A stretch of 30,954 nt of DNA from Chromera velia (lineage: Eukaryota > Sar > Chromeraceae), in NCBI GenBank assembly GCA_018398765.1, contig JAHBMJ010001113.1, forward strand, positions 5,001 to 35,954. The letters run 5' to 3'. Positions 22,372 through 30,954 of the stretch are shown in pieces. The notes beneath the pieces were generated by a model, which saw only the letters and a list, made by a program, of their open reading frames with translations, did no database searches and was not told the DNA's origin. Made by a program: the position numbers and the translations under genes. The stretch's first letter is position 1, and every line of letters starts with the position of its first letter.

Positions 22372-22625
22372 TGCTTCAATTAAGGGAGATCACGACAAAG
22401 ATTGAGGGCTGAAAAAGGAATTTCGGTCACTCGCGAAGAAGGGTGACGGCAGTCTCACAATGCAAACCGCTTGTAGAGGGGACCCCAAAAGGCTAAGCTG
22501 TCTTGACGCAAGGAAGGTGACACACAAAATTGTAGTGGTATATTGAGGTTCTCACTTCAGACAAACCTCGGTGCCAAGTGCCACTGTGATTTGTGAATAC
22601 GAGGTCCGAAAAGATTCCGAATTAT
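22372..22625 (-). promoter_or_regulatory. 5' flank of the minus-strand SLBP-like gene
   Basis: This should hold the promoter and 5' UTR of the 22371 start. Unlike the coding sequence, it does not resemble the flank of the plus-strand copy, beyond a possible short GTGATC/TCCC match close to the ATG. A CTTTTTCAG on the minus strand about 40 bases before the ATG could be a 5' UTR splice acceptor. Confidence 0.35.
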
Positions 22626-22800
22626 TCGCGCGGGGCGGGGCACTTGAATGGCATCTTGCGGCCCGCCGGGGCAAGCGGGCCCGCGCCCCCGCGCGCGCGT
22701 GCCACTCCCCGGCCGGCCTTCGGGTCGGGGTCCACGCGGGGTCGGGGACCGCTCACGCGGCTAGCTCGAGTGCCGCGAATTAACCGCGGCCGGGGTATTA
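22626..22800. other. GC-rich block
   Basis: Very rich in G and C, with many CpG and CGCG runs, this block contrasts with the AT-richer surroundings. It ends in GTGCCGCGAATTAACCGCGG and a triple GGTATTA run (22795-22815). It begins about 250 bases upstream of the minus-strand start codon. It could be a CpG-island-like control region or foreign DNA. Confidence 0.4.
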
Positions 22801-22921
22801 GGTATTAGGTATTAAAAGGAAGTATGGGAGCATCTGCCCGTCCGGGTAGTACTTCGACCCCATACACACGCAACGTGGAAGGTGGTTATACAGATGTGCA
22901 TGGACTAATTAGAAGGGTCTG

Positions 22922-24032
22922 AAATTTTTGAGCCGGTTAAGCCGGTCCACACGATTCCGGCGGCGCCTAGGGCCTAGAAAGGTACCAAATTGGTCCCCAG
23001 GGGCCGCTGAGTGCATTGATGCAAGAATTTGGGCCAAAACCTTCTGGGGCTACTCTCAAAATCCCGAAATTATGCTCAGAATGCTCAAAAAGCACACTAA
23101 TACACAGAAAAGGGTCATTTCGTCCTTTCGTCCCTTCCTGTCTACCTTGTTGTGTAGAGTAGTACCGATACTCAAACTGGCACAATTCCGCTCCCTTAGT
23201 ACTAGACAGCTTGCTTCTGTGTCGGGGTGAAGTCTTGTGGCGCAGTTGATCTGCTTTGGCGTGTCTGGCAGCTCCAGTCTGGACCAGTCAGGAAAGTACC
23301 TCCCAGGCCTCCAAAGCAACATTCCTTCTTTCTACCAGGAGGCCGCAGAATCGATCCCCAGCAATTTTGCTCAATGCTTTGTGTCTGTTGTCATCCTCCC
23401 AGGCCAGTGGGATAGGTTCCTGGTGAGTCTGCTGGTTGTGGGAAGGCGAGATTGTTTTGTGTTCCTGTTGTGGAGAATTGGCGTCTCAGGGGTATTAATC
23501 GACCTCCAGCTCCCCCGGTAAGTAGTTCTGTCCTACTCTTTCCCTCCAGACAGGAGCATATGAGTGTTGAGGAGTACCTTTATGTGATGGCTGCAGGTTT
23601 AAAGTGCTCAAGAAGGAAAAAGCCCTTCCGGTAATTTGATATAGGGCGCCATCTGGAGTGTATCTTTCTGTTTATGAGCAGACTTGTCAGTTGAAGTCCA
23701 CAGTGCATCAACCATTCCTTATCCCCTGTTGGAACTAAGTTACCTGGACCAGATGGAGTGTGTTGGTATGTATTTTATCATCATTGATGTACCACAGCCC
23801 TTTCTGAACTTCTGAGTCCAGGAAGGCTACTTTGGCCTCTTCAGGTGTCAGACCTCAGACGTCTGTTCTTTGGACTCCCTGTGAGTCTAGGAGTCATTTT
23901 TTCTACACCAAGCAGCTAGAGAGAGTCTAGAGAGGCAAACTGATGTCTCCTAGGGTCGTTGGTTTGAGTTCAGGAGGGAAAAGGGAACAGAGGGCTGTTC
24001 TTTTTCCCCTCAAAATTTTTGAGCCGGTTAAG
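22922..24032. other. Segment bounded by a 20-bp direct repeat
   Basis: AAATTTTTGAGCCGGTTAAG occurs at 22922-22941 and again at 24013-24032 with no mismatch. The 1.1 kb between has no convincing gene. Short frames around 23230-23630 have protein-like patches and a GTGAGT site at about 23422, but I cannot build a supported model. The pair may mark an unrecognised element or be fragments of a repeat. Confidence 0.35.
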
Positions 24033-24045
24033 GTCTGGCAGCGGG

Positions 24046-24280
24046 GACCTCCCTGAACCTAACTACCACTTAAAAGTTCAAGCCGCATTTTTAGATAAGC
24101 TTGAAAGTCTGTGCCGCAAGCGCGGATCATTTATGGTGTCTTGAAAGCCAAAGCCGCATATCTGGACGGTGTCTTGATCATTTATGCCGCAGGCGTGGAC
24201 AGTCTCTCGAAAAACGATACCGCAGATGGAGATGATCTTGATTATATTTTTTTAAGTGGCACTTAGGTTCAGGGAGGTTG
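24046..24280. mobile_element. MITE family S, copy 1
   Basis: The 235-bp element begins GACCTCCCTGAACCTAACTA and its right end, reverse-complemented, begins AACCTCCCTGAACCTAAGTG, giving inverted repeats of about 30 bp that continue into CCACTTAAAA. The flanking 8-mers GCAGCGGG (24038-24045) and GCGGCAGG (24281-24288) match at six of eight positions, with transitions at the other two. The interior holds about five degenerate units with CCGCA and TCTTGA. There is no coding capacity. It is hAT-like by its 8-bp duplication. Confidence 0.8.
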
Positions 24281-24288
24281 CGGCAGGT

Positions 24289-25327
24289 TCTAATTGGTCC
24301 ATGCACATCTGTATGACCCGCCGCCGCGTTGCGCCATCGGGGGCTTGGGCATGTCTTGTGCAGGTGTATACATGTATGCATGGGGCGGGGGCCACGGCAA
24401 TGCGCACGAAGTATACTTTTCGGGACCACGTGAGCATGTACTTGCAACTCCGTACGAGTTATTTGAGGGGCACGCATGTGTGAAGTAATTAAGGTATATG
24501 TGATCACAGCTCCGTCCGAGTTGTTCGAGGGGCACATTTTGGAATTTGGGTGACACCGTGATGGACAGAGATAGAAGCGACCCCCCCCCCCAAAAATGAA
24601 AAAATGTGTTATGCGAGTGCGTGCGATCTCAGGGCCTCTCAGCTGATCTCAACAGAGCTGAGCTGCCCCCCGAGGCGACAGGGTACACGCGAACTTCAGC
24701 GATCCCGGTCCCAAAAGGCAGATGTAGATCATGGCCTAAGCACGATACCCAATACCGTGCGAACCAACGGCCGGTATGCTGGGACGTGCTATGCATCCAC
24801 GAACCCTCAATAAGATGTAGATCATGCCCGCAGTCAAGTCGCTGCAATATCGCTGCACACTGCACAGTACATGTGCAGTACGTCGACGATCGATGAATCA
24901 GCTATATGATGATTGAGCTATATAGCTTTCTATGTATTAGACTGAACCGAATGCTTATACTGAGAAGCTTTCCTCGTACATGTTGATCGATATACAACTA
25001 TAGAGGAACGTGGGACTTCCTCTTTTGATATATCCCCCGGATATCTTTCCTGCATGACAGCTCTTCTGTTGCTGGTTTCTTTTATGGCTCATCCCCATCA
25101 CTCTATTGTTCTGTCTCCTGTCTTCTTTTAGTTCAGGTCTATCGGAAGTTATTTCTTCTTTGATGCAGGACCTCCCTAAGTTCGGAAGGGAGCATCTCAA
25201 GGAATGGGGCATCTCCGCAGATGCAGAACGCCATCATCGCCCGATCCGTCTACCCTTGTGGAAATACACCATCCCCACCGCTTACGCTAACATATAGAGG
25301 GAGGGATAGGCCTGCAGGGTCCGGGGC
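24289..25327. other. Spacer with short local duplications
   Basis: A block with CTCCGTACGAGTT and GAGGGGCAC near 24447 recurs in altered form near 24512. GATGTAGATCATG recurs at about 24720 and 24814. I see no supported gene or RNA. Confidence 0.4.
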
Positions 25328-25490
25328 TTATATAATTCCATGCAGGTGTCCTTGCAAGGGTGACACTGCAGACACGAAGCACCACTACAGTAACGGCCCA
25401 TGAACCTTTAATTGGTCTCACTTCTCTGTTGATCCCGAGGCCACGCTCGTCCTTGAGGCTGCACGTGTAGCACCAACCAGGAAAGCGCCC
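25328..25490 (-). pseudogene. Possible piggyBac-like transposase C-terminal remnant
   Basis: On the minus strand one frame reads GWCYTCSLKDERG (about 25455-25490). A different frame further on reads RYCSGASCLQCHPCKDTC (about 25343-25400), then MELYK. A CxxC pair, then RYxC, more paired cysteines and a C...ELY end is the pattern of the cysteine-rich tail of piggyBac transposases. The two parts lie in different frames, so this is at best a decayed remnant of a DNA transposon. No DDD catalytic core is recognised upstream and no terminal repeats were found. Confidence 0.4.
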
Positions 25491-26170
25491 CTGCGTGTGC
25501 TCCACGGTGGAAACACGAGGTCTCTGGCGGTACATCACTGGTGAAAGGGGAGCTGGTGAACCCCCACGATACTCTCTGCTGGAAGTTGGGACCACAGGGG
25601 TGATCTCGCCTTTGTGTCCCACCACAGGTCTCGATACCTCCCTTGACGGACACCTGAAATTCTATCCGGCAGCAGCATTACCAAGCAGGAGGGTCGAGAT
25701 ACGGAACTGCTGCCATGGGTGTTTCAGGAGACACTGTGCTATGTTCTACATTCAAGGAGGAAGGCTGGTGGGCGTGATTCGTCGTCTGCCGTCTTTGGTC
25801 GTGACGGTCACTGCGCTGCTCCTCTGCGAGATTGTGCGTCTGCAGTCCGTCGGCATGCGGCTGTTCTGTCGATGGTTTCAATTGTCAATGATTTGGTCGA
25901 TGAGATCTCTGAAGTGATCTTCAATCACGAGTCCTGACGGGAGAGGAAGGTGGAGCAGACTCGCTTCTTCGGACGTCTGGATTGGTTGTATCGGGCTGAC
26001 CCCAGTGATTTGAGTCTGATCGAAAAAAACCCAAAAGAACAAAAGAAAGACGGAAAGATGTCCGTCTAGGTGAGACTCGACCGAGACCTCTATGATCTCG
26101 CACTCATAGTGAAGGTACGTTGAGAGATGCAATGTTGGCCTTTCCTGCAGCTGTCTTTTCTTTTGACTTT
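25491..26170. other. Spacer with chance ORFs
   Basis: A 140-codon plus-strand frame at 25495-25917 overlaps minus-strand frames of similar quality. No domain is visible. Parts may belong to the same decayed transposon as 25328-25490. Confidence 0.35.
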
Positions 26171-26215
26171 CCTGTTGACTCTTTCTTTCTTTCTTTTTTT
26201 CTTTCTTTCTTTTTT

Positions 26216-26290
<75 letters not shown>

Positions 26291-26411
26291 TTGTCTGAGT
26301 TGTCGTGATGTTCCTTTGTCTTTGTTGTTTTCTTTCTTTTTGTCTATTGTGTCCATGAAGAAAAGAAGGGAGAAGAAGAAACATATAGTCTGTCTGTCTG
26401 TCTGTCTGTCT
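26171..26411. repeat. CTTT and CTGT microsatellites
   Basis: A CTTT tetranucleotide run passes into CTGT repeats by about 26290, and a second CTGT run ends at about 26411. The stretch from about 26311 to 26411 is duplicated at about 26551-26657. Confidence 0.9.
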
Positions 26412-26550
26412 TGTCTTGAGTGGAAGCAGCAGAGGAGTAGCGTGTGAAACCAGTGATCACGTGAAAGTCTGTCGGGAGGTGGAGAGGCAAGGGGCGCTTA
26501 ACTCTCACCTTTCGGGCCCCCTGCCCACGCTGTTTGATTGTTGGTGCTGT

Positions 26551-26625
26551 GCTTTTGTCTTTGTTCTTTCTTTCTTTTTGTCTGTTGTGTTCATGAAGAA
26601 AAGAAGGGAGAAGAAGAAACATATA

Positions 26626-26659
<34 letters not shown>

Positions 26660-26699
26660 TCTTTCTTCCTTCCTTCCTTCCTTCCTTCCTTCCTTTATT

Positions 26700-26789
<90 letters not shown>

Positions 26790-26792
26790 ACC
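26551..26792. repeat. Duplicated block and compound microsatellite
   Basis: The start repeats the 26311-26411 block, including AAGAAAAGAAGGGAGAAG and the following CTGT run. It then passes through CTTC, CTTT, CT and finally CA repeats. Confidence 0.9.
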
Positions 26793-27673
26793 TCCACCTC
26801 TTGTCTCGCCAGAGCCCCGTCAAGATTCTTTGGACTTGCTTTTTAGACTAGTTTTTATATTAGTTTTTAGAACAGCAGTCGTCTCGAATTTCCGCCTGAC
26901 TGTTTGTCTGTCGATCCGCAGGAGAGAGTGCACTGGCCCAACTTGTGGGCTAAGGAGGCCGCGAAGCGGAAGTAGAGTTTCTGCATACTTACGCATGCAC
27001 TAGCATGTACCCAACTTTTAGAATCTCCGTATTATGAGGGAAAGGGTCTAGAACCTCTTAGTTCAGCCCAATCCCTGCAAGCTGCTACGTCTCTCTCAAC
27101 GCTAGTTTCAACACCTGTTAGCGCTCACTATACTCTTAGTGTTAGTAAGCGTTGGCCTCCTAGCTTCAGCTTCTACAGAGTCTACACTGAAAGAGATCAA
27201 AGAGAAAGAAGAATTGATTTTTTGATTGATTGATTGATTGATATGTTCCGCCCTAAGGCCTTCCCGCTATGTCTATCTGTCGCCAGAGCTAGCAGGGCGG
27301 GGCGTTCCCCAGCCTAAGCTGAGGTATCAGACCCCACCCTCGGGGCCCGCCAGAGTCTGTTGCCCTGGCCGCTGCTGCATGATTGTTCGTTGTTCGAGCC
27401 ACGGCTCTGGATCCGCGTTGGCTTTCCGGCCTGAAAATCGATCTGAAACGGCATGTGATTTGGGCTTCCTCGCTCTTTTTGTTTGCTTTATCAATCTTCT
27501 TCTGCGGCTCCCTCCTTCCCCACCCTAACGCTCCTTCGGTCGTCTCTAAGTTATCAATTGTCTCCTCATATTCTTTTGTTAGTCTCTCGATCGCCCGCTG
27601 CCTTCCGGTGATTCCTGCATGTATATGACAAAAAAATTGTGAAAGCAGTGTCTGGCCACGCTTTACCGCGCCT
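26793..27673. other. Spacer with TTGA tandem run and one weak minus-strand ORF
   Basis: A short GATT run lies at 27223-27242. A 133-codon minus-strand frame (27289-27690) has a patch with coiled-coil character (RAIERLTKEYEETIDNLETT), but no domain or exon structure supports it. The palindrome CCGCGCCTATGGCGCGG at 27666-27682 overlaps the ATG at 27674. Confidence 0.35.
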
Positions 27674-27751
27674 ATGGCGCGGCGTTTCAAGTTTACTGGA
27701 GTGTCAGAGATGTTGTTAGAGAAAAGAAAGAAGAGAAAGAAAGAGAACGAG

Positions 27752-28807
27752 GACCTTCCTGAACTCTAGGCGACGCACAGTAGTAAAAAAAAAAAGAAAA
27801 ATAAACCTTTCCAGATTTTTTTTTTTCTTTTTTTCTATGAAGGATTTCCTAGAGCACCTCTAGGAGCACCTAGAGGAGCACTTTTTAGAAGTACTTTTAA
27901 ACTAACTTCCTTGCGAACTTATTATTCAACTCAAAGTTTTAAACATCTTTCAACCGTAGTTTCAACTCTAGTTCTAGTCCTAGTTGTTATTGTACATTTG
28001 TCTCTACTAGTGTTTCTACTAGTGTTTTCACCATTTCATCATCGACTTTGTTGAACAGTAAACATGGACCAACCAATGTTTTTTCCCTTGTTCAACTGCA
28101 CTGTCACCAGACTTTTCTCTCTTCTCTTTGCTGTGTCTGTTAAAAAATGAATGAAGTCTACGTGTATGGCACTGCACGCAGCGACCATCGCAAAAGGGGA
28201 TTATAGGAACGAAGGCGAGCGGGCAGGCGAAGGGAAAAGGGGGCTCTCTTTTGTCCTATACAAAGAGTGACAAGAAGGATAGATGCATAGATGCAGACAG
28301 AAGAGCAAACAGAGGAGAAGTTCTTTGACTGGCTCTTTGACGATATCTAGGACGATATACATTTCGAAGCTCTAGTCAAAGCTAGTTTTAGTTAATCTTT
28401 TTAAGCGTCTACCAAGCTAAAAGTGAAACTGGGATCCTAGATATGATTCAAACTCTAGTTGAAGCTAGTCATTTAACCTTTATTTTTTTTTATATATAGA
28501 ATAAAATTTTAAATTAAAAAAAAAAAAAAGAATAGACGTTTTCAGATTTTTTTTTTTTTAACCACTGTGCATTGCCTAGCCTAAACTTAACTACCACTTA
28601 AAAGTTGAAGCCACATTTTTAGATAAGCTTAAAAGTCCGTACCGCAGGTGCGGATCATTTACGGTATCTTGAAAGCCAAGGCCGCATATCTGGACGGTGT
28701 CTTGACCGTGTACGCCGCAAGCATGGACGGTCTCTTAAAAAACAATGCCACAAATAGAGATCATCTTGATCATATTTTTTTAAGTAGCACTTAGGTTCAG
28801 GGAGGTT
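27752..28807. mobile_element. MITE family S, copy 2, interrupted by R copy 2
   Basis: The left end GACCTTCCTGAACT (27752-27765) and the body from 28580 to 28807 together match S copy 1 (24046-24280). The flanks carry an exact 8-bp duplication, AGAACGAG, at 27744-27751 and 28808-28815. The R copy 2 insertion sits within the left inverted repeat and duplicated eight bases of it. Confidence 0.85.
27766..28579. mobile_element. MITE family R, copy 2 (empty-site copy)
   Basis: This 814-bp copy starts CTAGGCGACGCACAG and ends in CACTGTGCATTGCCTAG. Target duplications are CCTGAACT (27758-27765) and CCTAAACT (28580-28587), with one transition between them. At about 27926 it carries TTATT once, uninterrupted, exactly where R copy 1 has the gypsy insertion. 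It lacks about 500 bases present in copy 1. Confidence 0.88.
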
Positions 28808-28947
28808 AGAACGAGGAGCAGACAAGATTGGCCTTCATGGAAGAGGGATCCGACGATGAGAAGGGAGAAAGGTTTGTTCGGCAAACCGGGACAGACACTC
28901 GATACTTTGAGCATCTGGAGACTCTTTCTTTAGTGACGATGGTTTGA

Positions 28948-29464
28948 CTTCTTTGTCAGATGGCCTGGAAAGCGTAGCTGAGGGGCACTTACAAAGAGTA
29001 ACAAAGAGTTGAGTAGAGTTGAGGTAGAAGGCCGCGTATGTACATGAATCTCCGATTAAAAAACTAACGCACATGGCACGCAGTCTGATACCCCGGAAAT
29101 ATCGCTGAGAGGGCACTTAACAAAACTTGAGTGCTTCCGAGCTAGTCCAATTGATGTTATAACTTAGCTTTCCGGGCTATTCGCACGGAGTGCGTCAGAT
29201 TCTGTGCGGACCCGTATATACTTGCAGCGGCCGGTGCCAGCGGGATGGTGCATGGCCGGGCCCGCGGCCACGATTCCGCCGCCCGCGCGTGCGCCCTAAA
29301 ATTTTCGCGTGCAGCGAATTAATCATAATTAATCCAACGATCGATGCCCTCGTGCAAGATCTCTGAAGTTCTTCATCACTCTTCCGATCCCTTCCCTCCT
29401 CTTCCTCAAAGTACAGTCGTCTTCCAGCCTCTTAATTCTTCCATGCACTCGATTTACCGAGCAA
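28948..29464 (+). promoter_or_regulatory. Upstream flank of the plus-strand SLBP-like gene, with a GC-rich block
   Basis: A GC-rich block at about 29215-29300 is followed by GTGCAGCGAATTAATC, similar to the end of the GC-rich block near the other gene copy (GTGCCGCGAATTAACC at 22770-22785). A minus-strand frame at 28835-29116 shows no features. A promoter role is inferred from position only. Confidence 0.3.
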
Positions 29465-29590
29465 TAATACTGTCTTCTAATCATACCGGTGACACACGGT
29501 CGAAACGAGGAAACTTGATCAGAAACCTAATACTGTCTTCTAATCATACCGGTGACACACGGTCGAAACGAGGAAACTTGATCAGAAACC
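29465..29590 (+). repeat. Exact tandem duplication of 63 bp
   Basis: Two identical 63-bp units, 29465-29527 and 29528-29590, lie end to end, ending 78 bases before the start codon of the plus-strand SLBP-like gene. Each unit contains CATACCGGTGACACACGGTC. The unit length is a multiple of three and lies in a short open frame (29344-29628), so it could be an upstream ORF repeat or a duplicated control site. Confidence 0.9.
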
Positions 29591-29668
29591 TAAGGGCGGA
29601 TCTTGTGTTTTTGCTCTATTCTTTCTGATCTGTGATCGTCTCCCGGTTTCCTCTTTTTGGTTGACACC

Positions 29669-30954
29669 ATGGCGCTTCGTGACTTCCACTGCGCCAAGCG
29701 ATGGGCTGACATGTCAAGTGAGATGGATGAGAACTCCCAAGGTCCTGATGAAAAATTAAGGGACCTCCTCGGAGACAGCTCCGAACAACACCTGAAAGTC
29801 TCTGCTCCTCACCCAGACTTCGAAGCATCGAATCTGGGGGTGAATGGCATGTTCAAAAAGATCATGGGGGTGGCCACGCCCGGAAAAACCAAGAGCACAA
29901 ACACAAATACTGACGCCCCGAAAGACTTTGCTTTTCTCCTTGAGGAGGACGGAAAGGACACCGCGATGACTGGAGCAGTTGAGCGGAGGGCAGGGAAAGG
30001 GAAGAACTCCCTCGCTTCCCTCTGCACAGGTATGCCTTCCACCGTTGCGGGTCGGTCGACGTTTATGCCGAGTGCCGGTCCCGATGCGGGGGCTGCATTT
30101 GGCCTGTGTGCCCCTGCAGGCAGCATCGCCCCTGACGTCCACACTGCCGAGAACGAGGAGGTGTGTGTGGGAGACGTGGGTGCAGGAGTGGGAGGGGGTG
30201 TGGTGAGCATGGACACAGACTCGAAGGCCTTCAAGCGTTCGATGGCCGGACAGCAGGCACCTTCGATGTCCGTTGATGCGGCAGCTGCAGCGGGGTTTGC
30301 TGTGTGTTTCGAGAAGGGGGAGGGCGAGGGGGGGGCTCCTTCAGGGTTTCCCTCTGAGTCGGAGCTGATGGACCTCGAGGAGAAGGAGAAGGAGAATCAG
30401 AAGGTTGGGAGAGGCACGGTGGCAACAAAGAAGGCGAAGGTGGAGGACGCAGAGGGAAAGGTCAGGCCCGTTCCCTCTGCAGTTGCCGCCACCCATCTGA
30501 TCGAGGAACAGCACCCGAACCCCCTGCCGAACGTGCAGTACACGAATGTGTGCCCCGGCACCAATCCGAACCCCTCCCTGCCCCTGCCGGGGTTCGGAGC
30601 AGACATGCCGACACAGGCACAGATGCGGCCGGCAACGGGTGCAGAGTACCGTGCTGTGACTGCCAACATGGCAAAGCAGTTCGAAATGCATCAGAATGCG
30701 GTGCTTCGTGAGCACAGAAGCTCAGGGAGGACATCCCGTGGGAGGGGGTCGGGGACTAGGGGGAGCAGAGGGAAGCAGCCAGGGGGCATGGCGGGCGGAG
30801 GTGGGTCTGTGTGTTGTTTTCTTTTTCTTCTCTTTTCTTCTTCGGTCTTCGTGATCCGAGGTTCCTTCCTGCTTTTCGCTTCTTTGCGATCTCCCCTACA
30901 TCTCGCGCTCCCTCTCGCTGTGTGTCTCTTCTTGGCGGTGTCTGTCTCCTCTGT
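29669..30954 (+). CDS. SLBP-like gene copy 2, exon 1 (partial gene, runs off the window)
   Basis: The frame from the ATG at 29669 is open to the donor GTGGGT at 30801. Exon 1 is therefore 29669-30800 (377 codons plus one base), one codon shorter than the matching exon of copy 1. The protein differs from copy 1 at about a dozen positions, including a changed acidic/Gly patch near residue 165. It keeps the possible nuclear signal and the RG-rich end. The visible intron matches the first of the two 195-bp units in the copy-1 intron. The exon that would hold the SLBP-type domain lies beyond the window, so its presence is inferred from copy 1. Confidence 0.7.
   Translation, partial: MALRDFHCAKRWADMSSEMDENSQGPDEKLRDLLGDSSEQHLKVSAPHPDFEASNLGVNGMFKKIMGVATPGKTKSTNTNTDAPKDFAFLLEEDGKDTAMTGAVERRAGKGKNSLASLCTGMPSTVAGRSTFMPSAGPDAGAAFGLCAPAGSIAPDVHTAENEEVCVGDVGAGVGGGVVSMDTDSKAFKRSMAGQQAPSMSVDAAAAAGFAVCFEKGEGEGGAPSGFPSESELMDLEEKEKENQKVGRGTVATKKAKVEDAEGKVRPVPSAVAATHLIEEQHPNPLPNVQYTNVCPGTNPNPSLPLPGFGADMPTQAQMRPATGAEYRAVTANMAKQFEMHQNAVLREHRSSGRTSRGRGSGTRGSRGKQPGGMAGGGGSVCCFLFLLFSSSVFVIRGSFLLFASLRSPLHLALPLAVCLFLAVSVSS

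Larger units (their letters stand above)
27674..28947 (+). pseudogene. Small ORF split by MITE S copy 2
   Basis: An ATG at 27674 opens 26 codons (MARRFKFTGVSEMLLEKRKK...) that end exactly with the left target duplication AGAACGAG (27744-27751). After the MITE and the second AGAACGAG (28808-28815), the sequence is open in the same frame for 43 more codons to a TGA at 28945-28947, with acidic residues (MEEGSDDEKGERFVRQ). With the insertion and one duplication removed, the frame is continuous over 69 codons. It could be an old exon or gene fragment disrupted by the MITE. The product is not recognised, and a continuous frame of this length can occur by chance. Confidence 0.35.

Noticed and set aside
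23227-23634. Protein-like patches with a GTGAGT donor and a CCTCCAG acceptor
   Set aside because: Joining the candidate sites does not keep a long frame, and no family is recognised with confidence.
26416-27003. A 195-codon plus-strand frame
   Set aside because: Much of it is translated microsatellite (Leu-Ser-Phe and His-Thr runs).
27380-27420. GTTCGAGCC, like a tRNA T arm
   Set aside because: No matching A box, acceptor stem or anticodon arm could be found around it. No tRNA gene was seen anywhere in the window, although a scan by eye can miss one.
28835-29116. A 93-codon minus-strand frame
   Set aside because: It has no domain and overlaps the plus-strand frame that resumes after MITE S copy 2.

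Overview
The window looks like nuclear DNA of a eukaryote with a large, repeat-rich genome. The evidence is a spliced gene with a canonical GT/AG intron, nested retroelements and MITEs, and long microsatellites. Overall composition is mixed, with AT-rich spacers and two short GC-rich blocks. A unicellular alga or alveolate of the chromerid type would fit, but nothing here proves the taxon.

Left half (603-14683) is a nest of elements. A non-autonomous DNA transposon (family 'R' here; 19-bp terminal inverted repeats, 8-bp target duplication ATTTAAGT) runs from 603 to 14675. Inside it sits a minus-strand Ty3/gypsy chromovirus-type LTR element (761-13524; two 507-bp LTRs, target duplication TTATT). 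Inside the integrase end of that element sits a minus-strand Penelope-like element (about 1954-8093; two 331-bp direct repeats). Its GIY-YIG endonuclease is encoded upstream of the reverse transcriptase, the permuted order known from the Chlamys-type group. A second R copy at 27766-28579 lacks the gypsy insertion and so shows the empty site. That R copy itself lies inside another MITE family ('S', 27752-28807), whose second, uninterrupted copy is at 24046-24280.

Middle (14684-20121) is mostly spacer: a possible old hAT-like element (14970-15872), one or two weak small ORFs, low-complexity purine/pyrimidine DNA and a CA/GA microsatellite.

Right half is dominated by two near-identical genes arranged head to head. 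The minus-strand copy (22371 to 20122) has two exons joined by a phase-1 intron and encodes about 503 residues. The plus-strand copy starts at 29669 and its first exon ends at 30800; the window ends in its intron. The C-terminal exon carries what looks like the RNA-binding domain of histone stem-loop binding protein (SLBP), attached to a long, unrecognised, low-complexity N-terminal region ending in an RG-rich tail. The roughly 7.3 kb between the two start codons holds GC-rich blocks, MITEs, a possible piggyBac-like transposase remnant, microsatellites, and a small ORF split by the S copy.

The most notable items are the permuted Penelope-like element with three unrecognised upstream ORFs, the duplicated SLBP-like genes whose similarity begins at the start codon, and signs that the minus-strand gene's intron may be an assembly chimera around the single N at 20801.
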